Positions 8,367 to 18,351 of a stretch of 64,000 nucleotides of DNA are shown here, one piece after another (the first letter of the stretch is position 1; every line of letters begins with the position of its first letter). A program made the position numbers and the translations under genes. The DNA is from Clostridia bacterium (GTDB lineage Bacteria > Bacillota > Clostridia > Oscillospirales > CAG-272), in assembly GCA_017483195.1 (NCBI GenBank), contig JAFULR010000002.1:1-64000 (forward strand). Direction: 5' to 3'. The notes beneath the pieces were generated by a model, which worked only from the letters and a program-made list of their open reading frames with translations, was not told the DNA's origin and searched no databases.

Positions 8367-11300
8367 TTAAAAGAACGAGATCTGATCCGTATCGGAAAGT
8401 CCGTCGAGAACTCCGTTTTTACGAAGGATCTCTATAACAGATCCGGAGAGCTTTGCACGGATCTGCAGATCCTCTACCGAGAAGAAGTCCTCCTCGTTAC
8501 GCGCTTCAATTATATTCAGAGCCGCGTTTTCTCCAAGTCCCGAAAGTGACGAGAAAGGCAATCTTATCGCGTTATTCTCGGGTAAAAATGCCTTTTGATC
8601 GCTCTTTTTAAGATTGATCGGAAGGAATTTTATGCCTCTTGCATAAGCTTCACGAACGAGCTGAAGTCCCGCAACGGATGCCTGCTCCTTTTGTGAAGCC
8701 TCCTTACCGAGCTTCTCAATTCGCTCGATCTCTGCGGAAACTCCGCGCTGACCCCTCATAACGATCTCTGCGTCAAGTCCAACGCTTGAAACGGTGAACA
8801 TAGCGCAATAGAAGGCAACGGGCATATGCACCTTATACCACGCAACGCGTATAGCTGACATAACGTAAGCCGCCGCGTGCGCCTTCGGGAACATATATTT
8901 TATCTTCTTACAGGAATCTATATACCAGTCGTCAACTCCCGCTTCGATCATAGCCTTTTCCCAATCGGGCTTAAGTCCCTTTCCCTTTCGCACGCTCTCC
9001 ATTATCTGGAACGAAAGCGCGCTATCAACTCCGTAAGCGATAAGGTCGTTCATAATATTGTCACGGCATCCTATAACGTGTGAAATGTCACAGATACCGT
9101 TGTTGATAAGATCCTGCGCGTTACCCGTCCACACGTCAGTACCGTGTGAAAGACCGGATATCTGCAAAAGGTCTGCAAAGGACGAGGGCTTAGCCTCCTC
9201 AACCATCTTCATAACGAAGCGAGTGCCGAATTCGGGCAATCCGTATGTACCGAGAGCCGCTCCGCCGATATCCTCGGGAGATATTCCGAGGGATTTCGTT
9301 GAAAGGAAAAGCTCATAAACCGCCTTGTCGTTCATAGGAACGTCCATAACGCTCGTGTTGGAAAATCTTTCTATCCACTTGTATTTGGTTGGAATATCGT
9401 GTCCAAGCTCGTCAAGCTTAAGAAGCGTATCGTGAAGATACTCGAATGTAAAATGTGTTGTAACTATATTTGAGGATGCATCCTCCGCGGGATGCTGAAC
9501 GGGACAGAAATCGTAGATCTCCATCTCCTTGGGGACAACAACGATTCCACCCGGGTGCTGACCCGTGGTTCGCTTAACTCCCACGCACTTGGAAACAAGA
9601 CGGTTCATCTCGGCTCTGGGCAAACTGATCCCCTTTTCCTCAAGGTATTTGAGGACGAATCCAAACGCGGTTTTTTCCGCTACGCCGCCGATGGTTCCCG
9701 CGCGGAACACATTCTCCGCACCGAAAAGATCCTCTGTATATTTATGCACCTTTCCCTGCACCTCGCCCGAGAAGTTAAGGTCGATATCGGGCGACTTTTC
9801 ACCGTAGAAGCCAAGGAAGGTCTCAAACGGTATATCGTGTCCGTCTGCGCAGTATTTCGTACCGCACTTGGGACAGTTCTTGTCGGGCAAATCAAATCCC
9901 GAGCCGACCTCACCGTTCATAAAGAACTCGTTGTGCTGACAATTCGGGCAGTAATAGTGGGGCTTAAGGGGGTTAACCTCGGATATTCCGGCGCACGATG
10001 CTACAAAGGAAGATCCTACCGAGCCTCGCGAGCCGACGAGATAACCGTTGTCCTCACTATATTTTACAAGCTTTTGCGCAATGATATAAAGCACCGCAAA
10101 GCCGTTCTTGATAATTGACGTAAGCTCCTTGTCAAGACGGTTCTTAACGTATTCGGGTAATGGCTTGCCGTATTTTCTCTCCGCGTTCTCATAGCACATA
10201 CGCTGAAGATCTTCTTCCGCACCCTCGATTTTGGGTGTAAACGTACCCTTCGGGAACGGACGGATCCCATCCTCAACCATATCCGCTATGAGATTTGGAT
10301 TTTTGACTACAACCTCATAAGCCTTCTCTTCTCCAAGATACGAGAACTCCTCAAGCATCTCCTCAGTAGTCCTGAAATAGAGAGGACAATCCCTGTCTGC
10401 GTCCTTAAATCTCATACCGGTAAGAAGAACCTTTCGTCCTATCTCGTCGTCGGGATTAAGATAATGCACATCGCAGGTCGCCACAACGGGCTTCTTATAT
10501 TTTTCACCAAGCTCAACTATCTGTCTGTTAAGCTCACGAAGGTCATCATCATTTGCAACAGTACCGTCATCAATGAGGAAACGGTTGTTTGAAATAGGCT
10601 GGATTTCAAGATAATCGTAAAAATTGACGATATCTCTTATATCATCCTCGGGCTTTTTCTCAAGGATCGCCCTGAAAAGCTCGCCCGCCTCACACGCAGA
10701 GCCGAGTATCAAGCCCTCACGGTGCTTTTCAAGCTCACTCTTCGGAATACGGGGCATCCTTCTGTAATACTTAAGATATGAATAAGAAACGAGCTTGTAA
10801 AGATTCTTAAGTCCCGTGGGATTCTTGACAAGTATTACCTGGTGGTAAGGCTTTATTGTAAGAGGATTTGCGTTTTCGCTCATATCGCGCTGAAGATCTG
10901 CAAAGCTCTTGATATCAAGCCTATCCATCTTCTCAACCATAGAGAAAAAGATATTCGCAAGCATCTCCGCATCGTCACACGCTCTGTGGTGGTTGAAATC
11001 ACCAAGATCGTAATACTTTGCTACCACGTCGAGCTTATGGCTCTTCAAGTCGGGATTCAAAAATCTTGAAAGCGTTACGGTGTCGAGATACGGATTACCG
11101 AAGGGATATCCGCACTCACGAGCTGCCTTTCTTATAAATGAAACGTCGAAATTCGCATTGTGAGCAATAAGTAAACGGTTTCCGATAAAATCGAGAAATT
11201 CCTTGAGCACAACGCCGATCCTTTCCGCGTCCGCTACCATGGAATCGTCAATTCCCGTAAGCTCTGTGATAAGTTCGGGGATGGGTGTGCCCGGATTAAC

Positions 11301-12770
11301 GAATTTGTTAAATCTCTCAATCACCTGACCGCTCTTTATCTTTACCGCGCCTATCTCTATTATTTGTGAGGTAAGAACGGAAAGACCGGTTGTTTCAATA
11401 TCAAAGACAATAAATTCTTCGGTAAAATCTCCCTTGTAATCACCCGTAACCGCACTCGTTTTGTCGTTTACGAAATATGCTTCCATTCCGTAAAGCACCT
11501 TCATACCAAGCTTTTCGGATGCAAGCATAGCCATCTGATAAGCCTGCACGTTTCCGTGGTCGGTAATAGCCACCGCGCGATGTCCCCATTCATGCGCCTT
11601 TTTTACCGCAACGTCGGGAGGTAAAAGCGCATCCATAGCGGACATCTGAGTATGTAAATGAAGCTCAACGCGCTTTTCGGGCGCATTGTCAAATCTCTTT
11701 ATTTCCTTGATCTTTGCAACGTGGTTAAAGCTGAATATCAGATCCTTGCCGTTTCCGTCCTTCTTTTTTTCGATCTCGCTCTTTCCGTAAAACGCATATG
11801 ATCCGCCGTTCTTGATAGTTTCCGCTATCTCAAGGCTCTCACTTTCGCTCTTGTAAGCGCGCACCTCAATGGATGTATTTCCGTCGTAAACGCAGAATGT
11901 GGTGGAAACGTTATTTCCACGTCTTGCAGGCTCCTGTGTAAAGCCAAACACTTCACCCACTATCACCACACCCTTTGAGTAGCCCGTAAGCTGAGAAATG
12001 GGTGTTGGCTTTATATCAAATTCCTCCCCGAGATATTCACACTCCGAAAGGTCAAATTTTTTATATCCGATAGTGCAGATATTATTCTCGCTGACACTTA
12101 TATCGCCACCCTCGAAAAGAGTGCTTACGCGAGGAAGAGCCGACGCACCGTCATCCTTTTCCTTCTTTTGCGGCGCACCGCCGTCGTTAGATGACATTGA
12201 ATCGTATCTCTTGGATTGCTCCGCGATCTCGCGATCATATTTCAGCTCCTCGCTTTTTCTCTTCTCGTAAGCGGATGTCGATACCCCACCGCCACTGATA
12301 ATCTTTACAGTAAATTTTCTTCCGAACTCCGAAAAGATTATATTTTCAATTATTTTAGGTGTATTCGCATTTTCAAGAAGCCTTACTCCACCCTCTTGAA
12401 AAGGAATAGTAACCGTGATCGCCTCGCCGGATATCTCCCAATCGCATCCCGAGAAAAATCCCTTGGCAACAATTCCAACTCTCTCCGCCTCAAGTAATAT
12501 CTGCTCAAAATACTGACTGCCAAAAAGTGATTCGTGATACTTGGGAAGTATCTTCATAAAATTAAGCGAATAAGCCGCTTTTATCTCATTTTCAATGCGA
12601 TATAGCAAGCTTTTATCCACTATATCGTCAAAATGCACGTCACATTCGATAAGTCTTTGCTCCTTGCTCAGACGTACCGTATAATTATAAACGCGCGAAA
12701 GGACACGGGTTATCTCCGTGTCGGTCGGCTCGTATTTATTAAATTTTTCCAAAAAGCTCTTCTCTGCCAT
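8367..12770 (-). CDS. polC: DNA polymerase III alpha subunit, PolC type
   Basis: A 1467-aa Gram-positive replicase with built-in proofreading. Domains in order: N-terminal region; OB fold at about 265-350 (VVIVGEVFGFTQEPARR); PHP domain opening with HLHT (370-373) and ITDHGN (~402-407); a DEDDh 3'-5' exonuclease inserted in PHP (DIETTG 457-462, HNANFD 537-542, HRACDDAEM ~595); PHP resuming; then the C-family polymerase core with GSRGSVGSSF, a zinc cluster CPNC...CPKC, and the catalytic PDIDLNFSGE. The domain set and length are normal. DnaE at 43542-47027 is the second replicase. GAGGAC precedes the ATG. Confidence 0.97.
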   Translation of the reverse strand: MAEKSFLEKFNKYEPTDTEITRVLSRVYNYTVRLSKEQRLIECDVHFDDIVDKSLLYRIENEIKAAYSLNFMKILPKYHESLFGSQYFEQILLEAERVGIVAKGFFSGCDWEISGEAITVTIPFQEGGVRLLENANTPKIIENIIFSEFGRKFTVKIISGGGVSTSAYEKRKSEELKYDREIAEQSKRYDSMSSNDGGAPQKKEKDDGASALPRVSTLFEGGDISVSENNICTIGYKKFDLSECEYLGEEFDIKPTPISQLTGYSKGVVIVGEVFGFTQEPARRGNNVSTTFCVYDGNTSIEVRAYKSESESLEIAETIKNGGSYAFYGKSEIEKKKDGNGKDLIFSFNHVAKIKEIKRFDNAPEKRVELHLHTQMSAMDALLPPDVAVKKAHEWGHRAVAITDHGNVQAYQMAMLASEKLGMKVLYGMEAYFVNDKTSAVTGDYKGDFTEEFIVFDIETTGLSVLTSQIIEIGAVKIKSGQVIERFNKFVNPGTPIPELITELTGIDDSMVADAERIGVVLKEFLDFIGNRLLIAHNANFDVSFIRKAARECGYPFGNPYLDTVTLSRFLNPDLKSHKLDVVAKYYDLGDFNHHRACDDAEMLANIFFSMVEKMDRLDIKSFADLQRDMSENANPLTIKPYHQVILVKNPTGLKNLYKLVSYSYLKYYRRMPRIPKSELEKHREGLILGSACEAGELFRAILEKKPEDDIRDIVNFYDYLEIQPISNNRFLIDDGTVANDDDLRELNRQIVELGEKYKKPVVATCDVHYLNPDDEIGRKVLLTGMRFKDADRDCPLYFRTTEEMLEEFSYLGEEKAYEVVVKNPNLIADMVEDGIRPFPKGTFTPKIEGAEEDLQRMCYENAERKYGKPLPEYVKNRLDKELTSIIKNGFAVLYIIAQKLVKYSEDNGYLVGSRGSVGSSFVASCAGISEVNPLKPHYYCPNCQHNEFFMNGEVGSGFDLPDKNCPKCGTKYCADGHDIPFETFLGFYGEKSPDIDLNFSGEVQGKVHKYTEDLFGAENVFRAGTIGGVAEKTAFGFVLKYLEEKGISLPRAEMNRLVSKCVGVKRTTGQHPGGIVVVPKEMEIYDFCPVQHPAEDASSNIVTTHFTFEYLHDTLLKLDELGHDIPTKYKWIERFSNTSVMDVPMNDKAVYELFLSTKSLGISPEDIGGAALGTYGLPEFGTRFVMKMVEEAKPSSFADLLQISGLSHGTDVWTGNAQDLINNGICDISHVIGCRDNIMNDLIAYGVDSALSFQIMESVRKGKGLKPDWEKAMIEAGVDDWYIDSCKKIKYMFPKAHAAAYVMSAIRVAWYKVHMPVAFYCAMFTVSSVGLDAEIVMRGQRGVSAEIERIEKLGKEASQKEQASVAGLQLVREAYARGIKFLPINLKKSDQKAFLPENNAIRLPFSSLSGLGENAALNIIEARNEEDFFSVEDLQIRAKLSGSVIEILRKNGVLDGLSDTDQISFF

Positions 12771-12842
12771 AAAAAGTCCTCATAAACCGCTGTATTAAAG
12801 CGCAAATAATAATTTCGTTGTTTTAAAACCAATAATGAAAAT

Positions 12843-13919
12843 TTAAAGCTCTTTTATTCTTTGTATTAGTGTATCTATTATTTTATCTTCAGGAATTTTC
12901 TCTATTATCTCACCGTGAGCAAATAAAAGTCCCTCTCCTATTCCGCCCGCAATACCGATATCTGCCTCGCGCGCTTCACCGGGACCGTTTACGGCGCATC
13001 CCATAATAGCCACCTTGATCGGCTTGTCCTCAAGTCCTTCTCTCTTGACGGCATCCTCAAATCTATGAACAAGATCAATAAGATCGATCTTTGTTCTTCC
13101 GCATGTGGGACAGCTCACAATCTTCATACCGCTCTGCCCTTCAATCTCAACTGCGGAAAGTATCTTCTTTGCCGCCGCTATCTCAAGCACGGGATCTGCG
13201 GTAAGAGAAACTCGCACAGTATCTCCTATTCCCTCGCAAAGCAAGGATCCAATGCCTACAGCACTTTTCAAAGTGCCAAGCTCCTCACTTCCCGCCTCGG
13301 TTACACCAAGATGGATATTATAATCGCAACGCTCTGCAAGCAGCTTGTTTACCTTAATCATCGAAGGCACGTTGGATGCCTTGATTGAAACAACTATATC
13401 GTGAAAATCGCACTTTTCAAGCAATTCAATGTGTCGGAACGCACTCTCGCAAAGCGCCTCAGGAGTGGGAGAACCGTATTTTTGAAGAATGTCCTTTTGA
13501 AGCGAACCGGAATTAATGCCTATTCGAATAGGGATATTCCTTTTTTTGCAGGCATCCGCTACGGCTTTTACTTTATCGTCGCTTCCGATGTTGCCGGGAT
13601 TGATCCTGATCTTATCCACCAAAAGCTCTGCACATTTTAGCGCAATTTTATAATCGAAATGTATATCCGCCACAATTGGGATATAAACACCGTTCTCCTT
13701 AAGATACGGTATCGTTTCCGCCGCCTCAAGCGTTGGAACGGTAATACGCACAATATCGCATCCCGCCGCTTGCAGCTCAAGTATCTGAGCAAGAGTGGCT
13801 TCCTTATCACAAGTATCGGTGTTTGTCATCGACTGTATCGCTATGGGAGAATCTCCGCCGATATATATATTTCCGATCTTAAGTTTTTTTGTTTTACGTC
13901 TGATTTCGTTGTAAATCAT
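12843..13919 (-). CDS. ispG: 4-hydroxy-3-methylbut-2-enyl diphosphate synthase IspG
   Basis: A 358-aa iron-sulfur enzyme of the MEP isoprenoid pathway that reductively converts methylerythritol cyclodiphosphate to HMBPP. TIM-barrel start GNIYIGGDSPIAIQSMTNTD, radical-chemistry barrel, then C-terminal cluster Cys residues in SCPTCGRT and MGCAVNGPGEA. Length is that of the short bacterial form. It lies between rseP and polC; proS, often found here in Firmicutes, is absent, leaving a 72-bp gap before polC with no gene in it. Confidence 0.96.
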   Translation of the reverse strand: MIYNEIRRKTKKLKIGNIYIGGDSPIAIQSMTNTDTCDKEATLAQILELQAAGCDIVRITVPTLEAAETIPYLKENGVYIPIVADIHFDYKIALKCAELLVDKIRINPGNIGSDDKVKAVADACKKRNIPIRIGINSGSLQKDILQKYGSPTPEALCESAFRHIELLEKCDFHDIVVSIKASNVPSMIKVNKLLAERCDYNIHLGVTEAGSEELGTLKSAVGIGSLLCEGIGDTVRVSLTADPVLEIAAAKKILSAVEIEGQSGMKIVSCPTCGRTKIDLIDLVHRFEDAVKREGLEDKPIKVAIMGCAVNGPGEAREADIGIAGGIGEGLLFAHGEIIEKIPEDKIIDTLIQRIKEL

Positions 13920-13928
13920 TTTATTTCC

Positions 13929-14969
13929 TTAAAAAAGATTAATAACATCCTTTATGGATATCAAAAGCATAAAGCCAAGCAAGAGTATCATTGTAATGGC
14001 TGTTATATTATCTTCAATCTCCTTTTTGATAACCTTTCTTCCCGCAATTCCGTCGATAAGGTGGAATACTATTCTGCCTCCGTCAAGAGCAGGAATGGGC
14101 AAAAGGTTGAATATGCCGAGGTTCATGCTGATCATAACTATAAGATTAACAAGGGATCCAATGCTCACCTTAGCAACCTGGCCAACCGTTTCAACAATAC
14201 CGATGGGACCGGACATAGCATCCATACCGAATCTGCCGGTAATCATTCCCCAAAGGGAGTCATAAACCATCTTTACCATATTGATAGAACGGTAGAACGC
14301 CTGATAGAGATAGTCAAAGAACGTTACGTCATCAAGTACGCTCAGAGCAAAAAGTCTGAAATCAACAACAGCAAGCACAGCCCCCTGTTCCTCCACCGTA
14401 TTGAAAACTACGTCCTCAATCACAAGTCTTTCACCGTTTCGGATAACAACTATGTCTATCGCCTCATAGCCCTGCATCATTATCTCATAAACAAGCTCTT
14501 CGCCCGTATGGACCTTAACGTCGCCCACCTGCACGATCTCATCCCATTCCATAAGCTTCTGATTACTGATGGCATCATCCTCAAACACACCGATCGTAGT
14601 AGATCCTAAATTGGGGGAGCAAATAACGAGCGCAAACATAACTATTATCGCAAAAACAATATTCACGATAGGGCCTGCGGCGGTAACAACTATCTTTTTC
14701 CAAGGATTAAGGTTGTTATAAGCCATGGGATTTTCACTCGTTCCCTCTTCGCCCTCCATCTGAACGAAGCCGCCTATGGGAAATGCGCGAAGAGCATATT
14801 TTGTGCCCTGCTTACCCGTCCAAGAGTAAATCTTGGGACCCATTCCTATTGCGAATTCAAGCACAGGAACCTTAAAAAGTCTTGCAAAGAAAAAATGTCC
14901 GAATTCGTGTATAAAAGTTAAAAATCCTATCACAAGAACTGTGATAAGAAGATAAAAAATAGTTTCCAA
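13929..14969 (-). CDS. rseP: Site-2 intramembrane zinc metalloprotease RseP
   Basis: A 346-aa membrane protease that cuts substrates such as anti-sigma factors within the bilayer. The zinc motif HEFGH is at residues 21-25 in the first membrane helix, a PDZ-like region lies in the middle (about 125-200), and the third zinc-ligand motif NLLPIPALDGGRIVF lies near residue 290. Membrane helices close both ends. The start is a TTG at 14967-14969 with AAGGAG about 10 nt upstream and no usable ATG. It sits in the conserved dxr-rseP-ispG order. Confidence 0.93.
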   Translation of the reverse strand: METIFYLLITVLVIGFLTFIHEFGHFFFARLFKVPVLEFAIGMGPKIYSWTGKQGTKYALRAFPIGGFVQMEGEEGTSENPMAYNNLNPWKKIVVTAAGPIVNIVFAIIVMFALVICSPNLGSTTIGVFEDDAISNQKLMEWDEIVQVGDVKVHTGEELVYEIMMQGYEAIDIVVIRNGERLVIEDVVFNTVEEQGAVLAVVDFRLFALSVLDDVTFFDYLYQAFYRSINMVKMVYDSLWGMITGRFGMDAMSGPIGIVETVGQVAKVSIGSLVNLIVMISMNLGIFNLLPIPALDGGRIVFHLIDGIAGRKVIKKEIEDNITAITMILLLGFMLLISIKDVINLF

Positions 14970-14983
14970 TGTATAAATTCTCC

Positions 14984-16144
14984 TTAAATATTCAAATAAG
15001 CCTTAGAAAGCTCCCTTGCTTTTCTGTCGGCTTCAAAAATGCCGTCAAGAGTGTGTATATCCGCGGCATCGGGCATAGCATGGACCGTGTGGCAAACACA
15101 ATCCGAAATTTGTCCAAAGGGTATTTTTTCGGCAAGATATGCAGCAACAGCCACCTCATTTGCCGCATTCAATACTGCACAGGTAGCACCGCCTCGATCA
15201 AGAGCATACAGCGCAAGGTCCAAAAGCGGGAATGCCTTCCTATCGGGACGCGCAAAGGTGAGCCTTGATATTTTTGCAAGATCGAGCGGCTCAATTACAC
15301 CATTTCCTCTTGCTCCGCGATCGAGTGCATACTGCACACAGTGGCGCATATCCGGGATCGAGAGCTGAGCGATAACACTGTTATCAATGTATTCGACCAT
15401 AGAGTGAATTATACTCTCCCTATGCACCAAAACGTCTATCTTATCCGCTCCGATACCGAAAAGATGCGCTGCCTCGATGATCTCAAATCCCTTATTCATA
15501 AGAGTCGCGCTGTCTATGGTTATTTTTGCTCCCATTTTCCAAGTTGGGTGCGCAAGCGCGCGTGAGAGCGGAACGTTATATATCTCATCGCAACTAAGTC
15601 CAAAGAAAGGTCCGCCCGAAGCAGTCAAAATTATTTTTTTGATCTCTTCCTTTTTGCCGGATCTGAGGCATTGGTGAATAGCACAATGCTCGCTGTCAAC
15701 GGGAAGTATCTCTATCCCTTTTTCGCGCGCCTTAGCCATTACTATCTCACCCGCAACAACAAGGCTCTCCTTGTTGGCAAGGGCAAGCCTTATACCCGCA
15801 TCAAGAACGGCAAGCGTCGGCAAAAGTCCCGCCTGCCCTATTATTGAATTGACAGCAAATGTGGCTCCGCTTTCCGCTATCATCTCGCAAATACCGTCAA
15901 CGCCCGCAAAGACGCGAACGTCCGTATCGGATAGCGCGATCGCAAGCTCTGCGGCGGCATCCGTATCGCACATAGCCGCAAAGCGCACGTTATATTCTCT
16001 TGCCTGAGCCTCAACTCTTTTCCAGTTGGTTCCCGCGCAGATTCCGACCACCTGCGTAGAGGTGGCCTTAGCCACGTCAAGAGCCTGCTCGCCTATCGAA
16101 CCCGTAGAGCCAAGCACAAGCATTTTTTCTCTATACTTGTTCAT
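14984..16144 (-). CDS. dxr: 1-deoxy-D-xylulose 5-phosphate reductoisomerase
   Basis: A 386-aa cytoplasmic enzyme making 2-C-methyl-D-erythritol 4-phosphate, first committed step of the MEP pathway. NADPH-binding LGSTGSIGEQALDV is at residues 11-24; the metal and substrate region has LPVDSEHCAIHQCL and SGGPFFG, with PTWKMGAKITIDSATLMNKG after it. Length is standard. No Shine-Dalgarno is evident before the ATG, and cdsA ends only 12 bp upstream, so translation may be coupled. Together with ispG it shows that isoprenoids come from the MEP pathway. Confidence 0.97.
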   Translation of the reverse strand: MNKYREKMLVLGSTGSIGEQALDVAKATSTQVVGICAGTNWKRVEAQAREYNVRFAAMCDTDAAAELAIALSDTDVRVFAGVDGICEMIAESGATFAVNSIIGQAGLLPTLAVLDAGIRLALANKESLVVAGEIVMAKAREKGIEILPVDSEHCAIHQCLRSGKKEEIKKIILTASGGPFFGLSCDEIYNVPLSRALAHPTWKMGAKITIDSATLMNKGFEIIEAAHLFGIGADKIDVLVHRESIIHSMVEYIDNSVIAQLSIPDMRHCVQYALDRGARGNGVIEPLDLAKISRLTFARPDRKAFPLLDLALYALDRGGATCAVLNAANEVAVAAYLAEKIPFGQISDCVCHTVHAMPDAADIHTLDGIFEADRKARELSKAYLNI

Positions 16145-16156
16145 TGTATTAAAAAA

Positions 16157-16984
16157 TTATCTGTGCGCCAAAAAAATTGCCATTACGATAGCAACTGCCA
16201 AAATAGAATCAAATCTGTCAAGCACTCCACCGTGACCGGGGAATATTTTTCCGTAGTCCTTAATTCCATAAGTTCTCTTGATAACGGACATAGAAAGATC
16301 TCCTATCATAGAAACCAAAGCGGAAAGAAGACCTGCTATAGCCAAAAGAATAAGACTTATATCGTACTGTGAAAAATAATTTACCAATGCTCCGTAGCCC
16401 ACAAAAAATGCCACGCAGAAAACAGCTCCGCCTATAGCACCTTCAACAGTCTTTTTGGGACTTACAGCAGGAATAAGCTTATGCTTACCAAAAAGCATAC
16501 CTGTAAAATACGCAAATATGTCAGTTACCCAAGCACCTATAAACACAAAATACCAATAGAATTCACCGCCGTTCACATCACGGATAAATACAATGGCAGA
16601 GACGGAACCGATTATGTAGAGACTTACTAAAACACTCGCAAGGATTTTGTTCATATCCACGTTCTGATTTTTCTCATAGGAGAAAACCCACACAGCAAGA
16701 AGATATAGCGAGTACAAAAACAATGAGAACACAATTACGGCTGAATACTCCTGCAATTCATTTCTGAAGTATCTTACCGCAAAAGGAGCGACAATCGCCA
16801 AAATGTAAAGAGGAAAAGAAATAAATCTATTATTCTTTGTTCCCATACATCCAAGAAGCTCATAAACTCCCACTGCACCAAGTATTGCCCACACTATTGG
16901 AAATACCACAGTGCCGGAAAAAGCACAAACAGGTATCGCCACTATGCCAAGAACTATTGCGGTTATTATTCTCTGTTTCATCAT
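16157..16984 (-). CDS. cdsA: Phosphatidate cytidylyltransferase CdsA
   Basis: A 275-aa membrane enzyme forming CDP-diacylglycerol from CTP and phosphatidate, the branch point of phospholipid synthesis. About eight hydrophobic segments. The C-terminal family signature is complete: SMIGDLSMSVIKRTYGIKD followed by PGHGGVLDRFDS. Two consecutive ATG codons open the gene; GAAGGAG stands only 4 nt before the first and 7 nt before the second, so translation may begin at 16981. It precedes dxr in the lipid-precursor block with uppS. Confidence 0.95.
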   Translation of the reverse strand: MMKQRIITAIVLGIVAIPVCAFSGTVVFPIVWAILGAVGVYELLGCMGTKNNRFISFPLYILAIVAPFAVRYFRNELQEYSAVIVFSLFLYSLYLLAVWVFSYEKNQNVDMNKILASVLVSLYIIGSVSAIVFIRDVNGGEFYWYFVFIGAWVTDIFAYFTGMLFGKHKLIPAVSPKKTVEGAIGGAVFCVAFFVGYGALVNYFSQYDISLILLAIAGLLSALVSMIGDLSMSVIKRTYGIKDYGKIFPGHGGVLDRFDSILAVAIVMAIFLAHR

Positions 16985-16995
16985 CTATCTCCTTC

Positions 16996-17697
16996 TCAAA
17001 GACCACCGTATCTGCGGCGTCTTGAATAAAAATCATTTATAGCATTTTTGAGGTCATCATCCGAAAAATCCGGCCATAGCACGTCGGTAAAATACAGTTC
17101 CGCATATGAAGCCTGCCACAACAAGAAGTTGGAAAGTCTTTTTTCACCCGCGGTTCTTATAACAAGATCGGGATCAATGCAATCTTCGGTATAAAGAGCC
17201 CTTGAAAAGCTCTCCGAATTAATTTCCTCGCCGCTTTGCGCAAGAAGTCTGCAGGCGTGGATGATCTCATCCCTTCCTCCATAGTTTATGGCTACGTTCA
17301 AGGTTTTATTAAAATGCTTACTTCTCTGCTCTATACTGTCTATACGCTTGCGCAGACCCGCATCAAGCGCACTCTTGTCACCGAGCATACGGAATCTCAC
17401 ACCTCTTTTGATAAGGTCATCGCCGCATTTATCGATATAGAACGAGAGCAGACTCATAATGGTCTTTACCTCTGCAGGAGGACGCTTCCAATTTTCAGTT
17501 GAAAAGGCATAGAAAGTAACGGCTTCAACCCCCCAGTCAAAACAGGTATTCGCCACTCTTTCAAACACCTTGACTCCTACCTTGTGTCCCTCAGGGCGGT
17601 CAAGTCCGCGCTGCTTTGCCCAACGGCCATTACCGTCCATTATAAACGCGATGTGCCTTAAATTCTCATCGACCTTAAAATCAGTTATCTTTTCCAA
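16996..17697 (-). CDS. uppS: Undecaprenyl diphosphate synthase (isoprenyl transferase)
   Basis: cis-Prenyltransferase making the C55 lipid carrier for cell-wall synthesis. It has HIAFIMDGNGRWAKQRG with the catalytic Asp, VTFYAFSTENWKRP, VAINYGGRDEI and DPDLVIRTAGEKRLSNFL, so all five conserved regions are present. No ATG lies upstream of the fold. I chose the TTG at 17697 (233 aa) because GAGGT lies 8 nt before it; another in-frame TTG at 17718 adds 7 residues but starts directly after a hairpin with no ribosome site. The MEP genes downstream feed its substrate. Confidence 0.93.
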   Translation of the reverse strand: MEKITDFKVDENLRHIAFIMDGNGRWAKQRGLDRPEGHKVGVKVFERVANTCFDWGVEAVTFYAFSTENWKRPPAEVKTIMSLLSFYIDKCGDDLIKRGVRFRMLGDKSALDAGLRKRIDSIEQRSKHFNKTLNVAINYGGRDEIIHACRLLAQSGEEINSESFSRALYTEDCIDPDLVIRTAGEKRLSNFLLWQASYAELYFTDVLWPDFSDDDLKNAINDFYSRRRRYGGL

Positions 17698-17717
17698 TTT
17701 TTCTACCTCAAATTCCA

Positions 17718-17748
17718 AAAAGGCGGGAATTTTAAAAGCCCCGCCTTA
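17718..17748 (-). terminator. Hairpin between frr and uppS
   Basis: AAGGCGGG (17720-17727) pairs with CCCGCCTT (17740-17747), followed on the minus strand by five T. It has the shape of a weak terminator inside the operon and may lower expression of uppS and later genes relative to pyrH and frr. Confidence 0.55.
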
Positions 17749-17763
17749 ATAGTCAATAATAAA

Positions 17764-18318
17764 TCAGATCGCCATTACTTCCTTCTCTTTTTTAGCGGAG
17801 CAAGCGTCAACCTCTTTGATATACTTATCCGTAATATCCTGAACCTTCTTTTCGTTGATCTTAACGTCATCCTCAGTAAGCTCTCCGTCCTTCTTAGCCT
17901 TCTTGATATCATCGTTGGCATCGCGGCGGATGTTACGGATAATCACCTTGGTTTCCTCGCCCATCTTCTGGATCTGCTTCTTGAGCTCCTTACGTCTCTC
18001 CTCGGTTACCTGGGGGAACACAAGACGGATCATCTTACCGTCATTGGAGGGGTTAATGCCGATATCACTTACAAGGATCGCCTTTTCGATAGCCTTAAGA
18101 GTAGAAGCGTCATAAGGAGTGATTGTAAGAGTTCTGGAGTCTGCCATTCTGATATCAGCCATTGTGTTAACGGGAGTGGGAGAACCGTAGTACTCAAACG
18201 TTACTCTGTTAAGTACACCTGCATTTGCCTGTCCTGCGCGGATGGTAGCAAGGTTGTATTCGTAAGACGCAATAGTCTTTGTCATCTTTTCTTCGTAGTT
18301 TTTAATGTTGAATGCCAT
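17764..18318 (-). CDS. frr: Ribosome recycling factor
   Basis: A 184-aa cytoplasmic factor that, with EF-G, splits post-termination ribosomes. Family features are RAGQANAGVLNRVTFEYYGS near residues 27-46, then VNTMADIRMADSRTLTI, LTEERRKELKK-like VTEERRKELKKQ, and RNIRRDANDDIKK, which form the long helical domain I. Standard length. It follows pyrH by 33 bp with GAGAGG before the ATG. pyrH-frr is a near-universal bacterial pair. Confidence 0.97.
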   Translation of the reverse strand: MAFNIKNYEEKMTKTIASYEYNLATIRAGQANAGVLNRVTFEYYGSPTPVNTMADIRMADSRTLTITPYDASTLKAIEKAILVSDIGINPSNDGKMIRLVFPQVTEERRKELKKQIQKMGEETKVIIRNIRRDANDDIKKAKKDGELTEDDVKINEKKVQDITDKYIKEVDACSAKKEKEVMAI

Positions 18319-18351
18319 AATTTTAACCTCTCTTTATATTCTTTCCATTTT

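Noticed and set aside
13659..14609. 316-aa open frame on the plus strand
   Set aside because: Antisense to ispG and rseP, both unmistakable genes; composition is that of a reverse-strand shadow.
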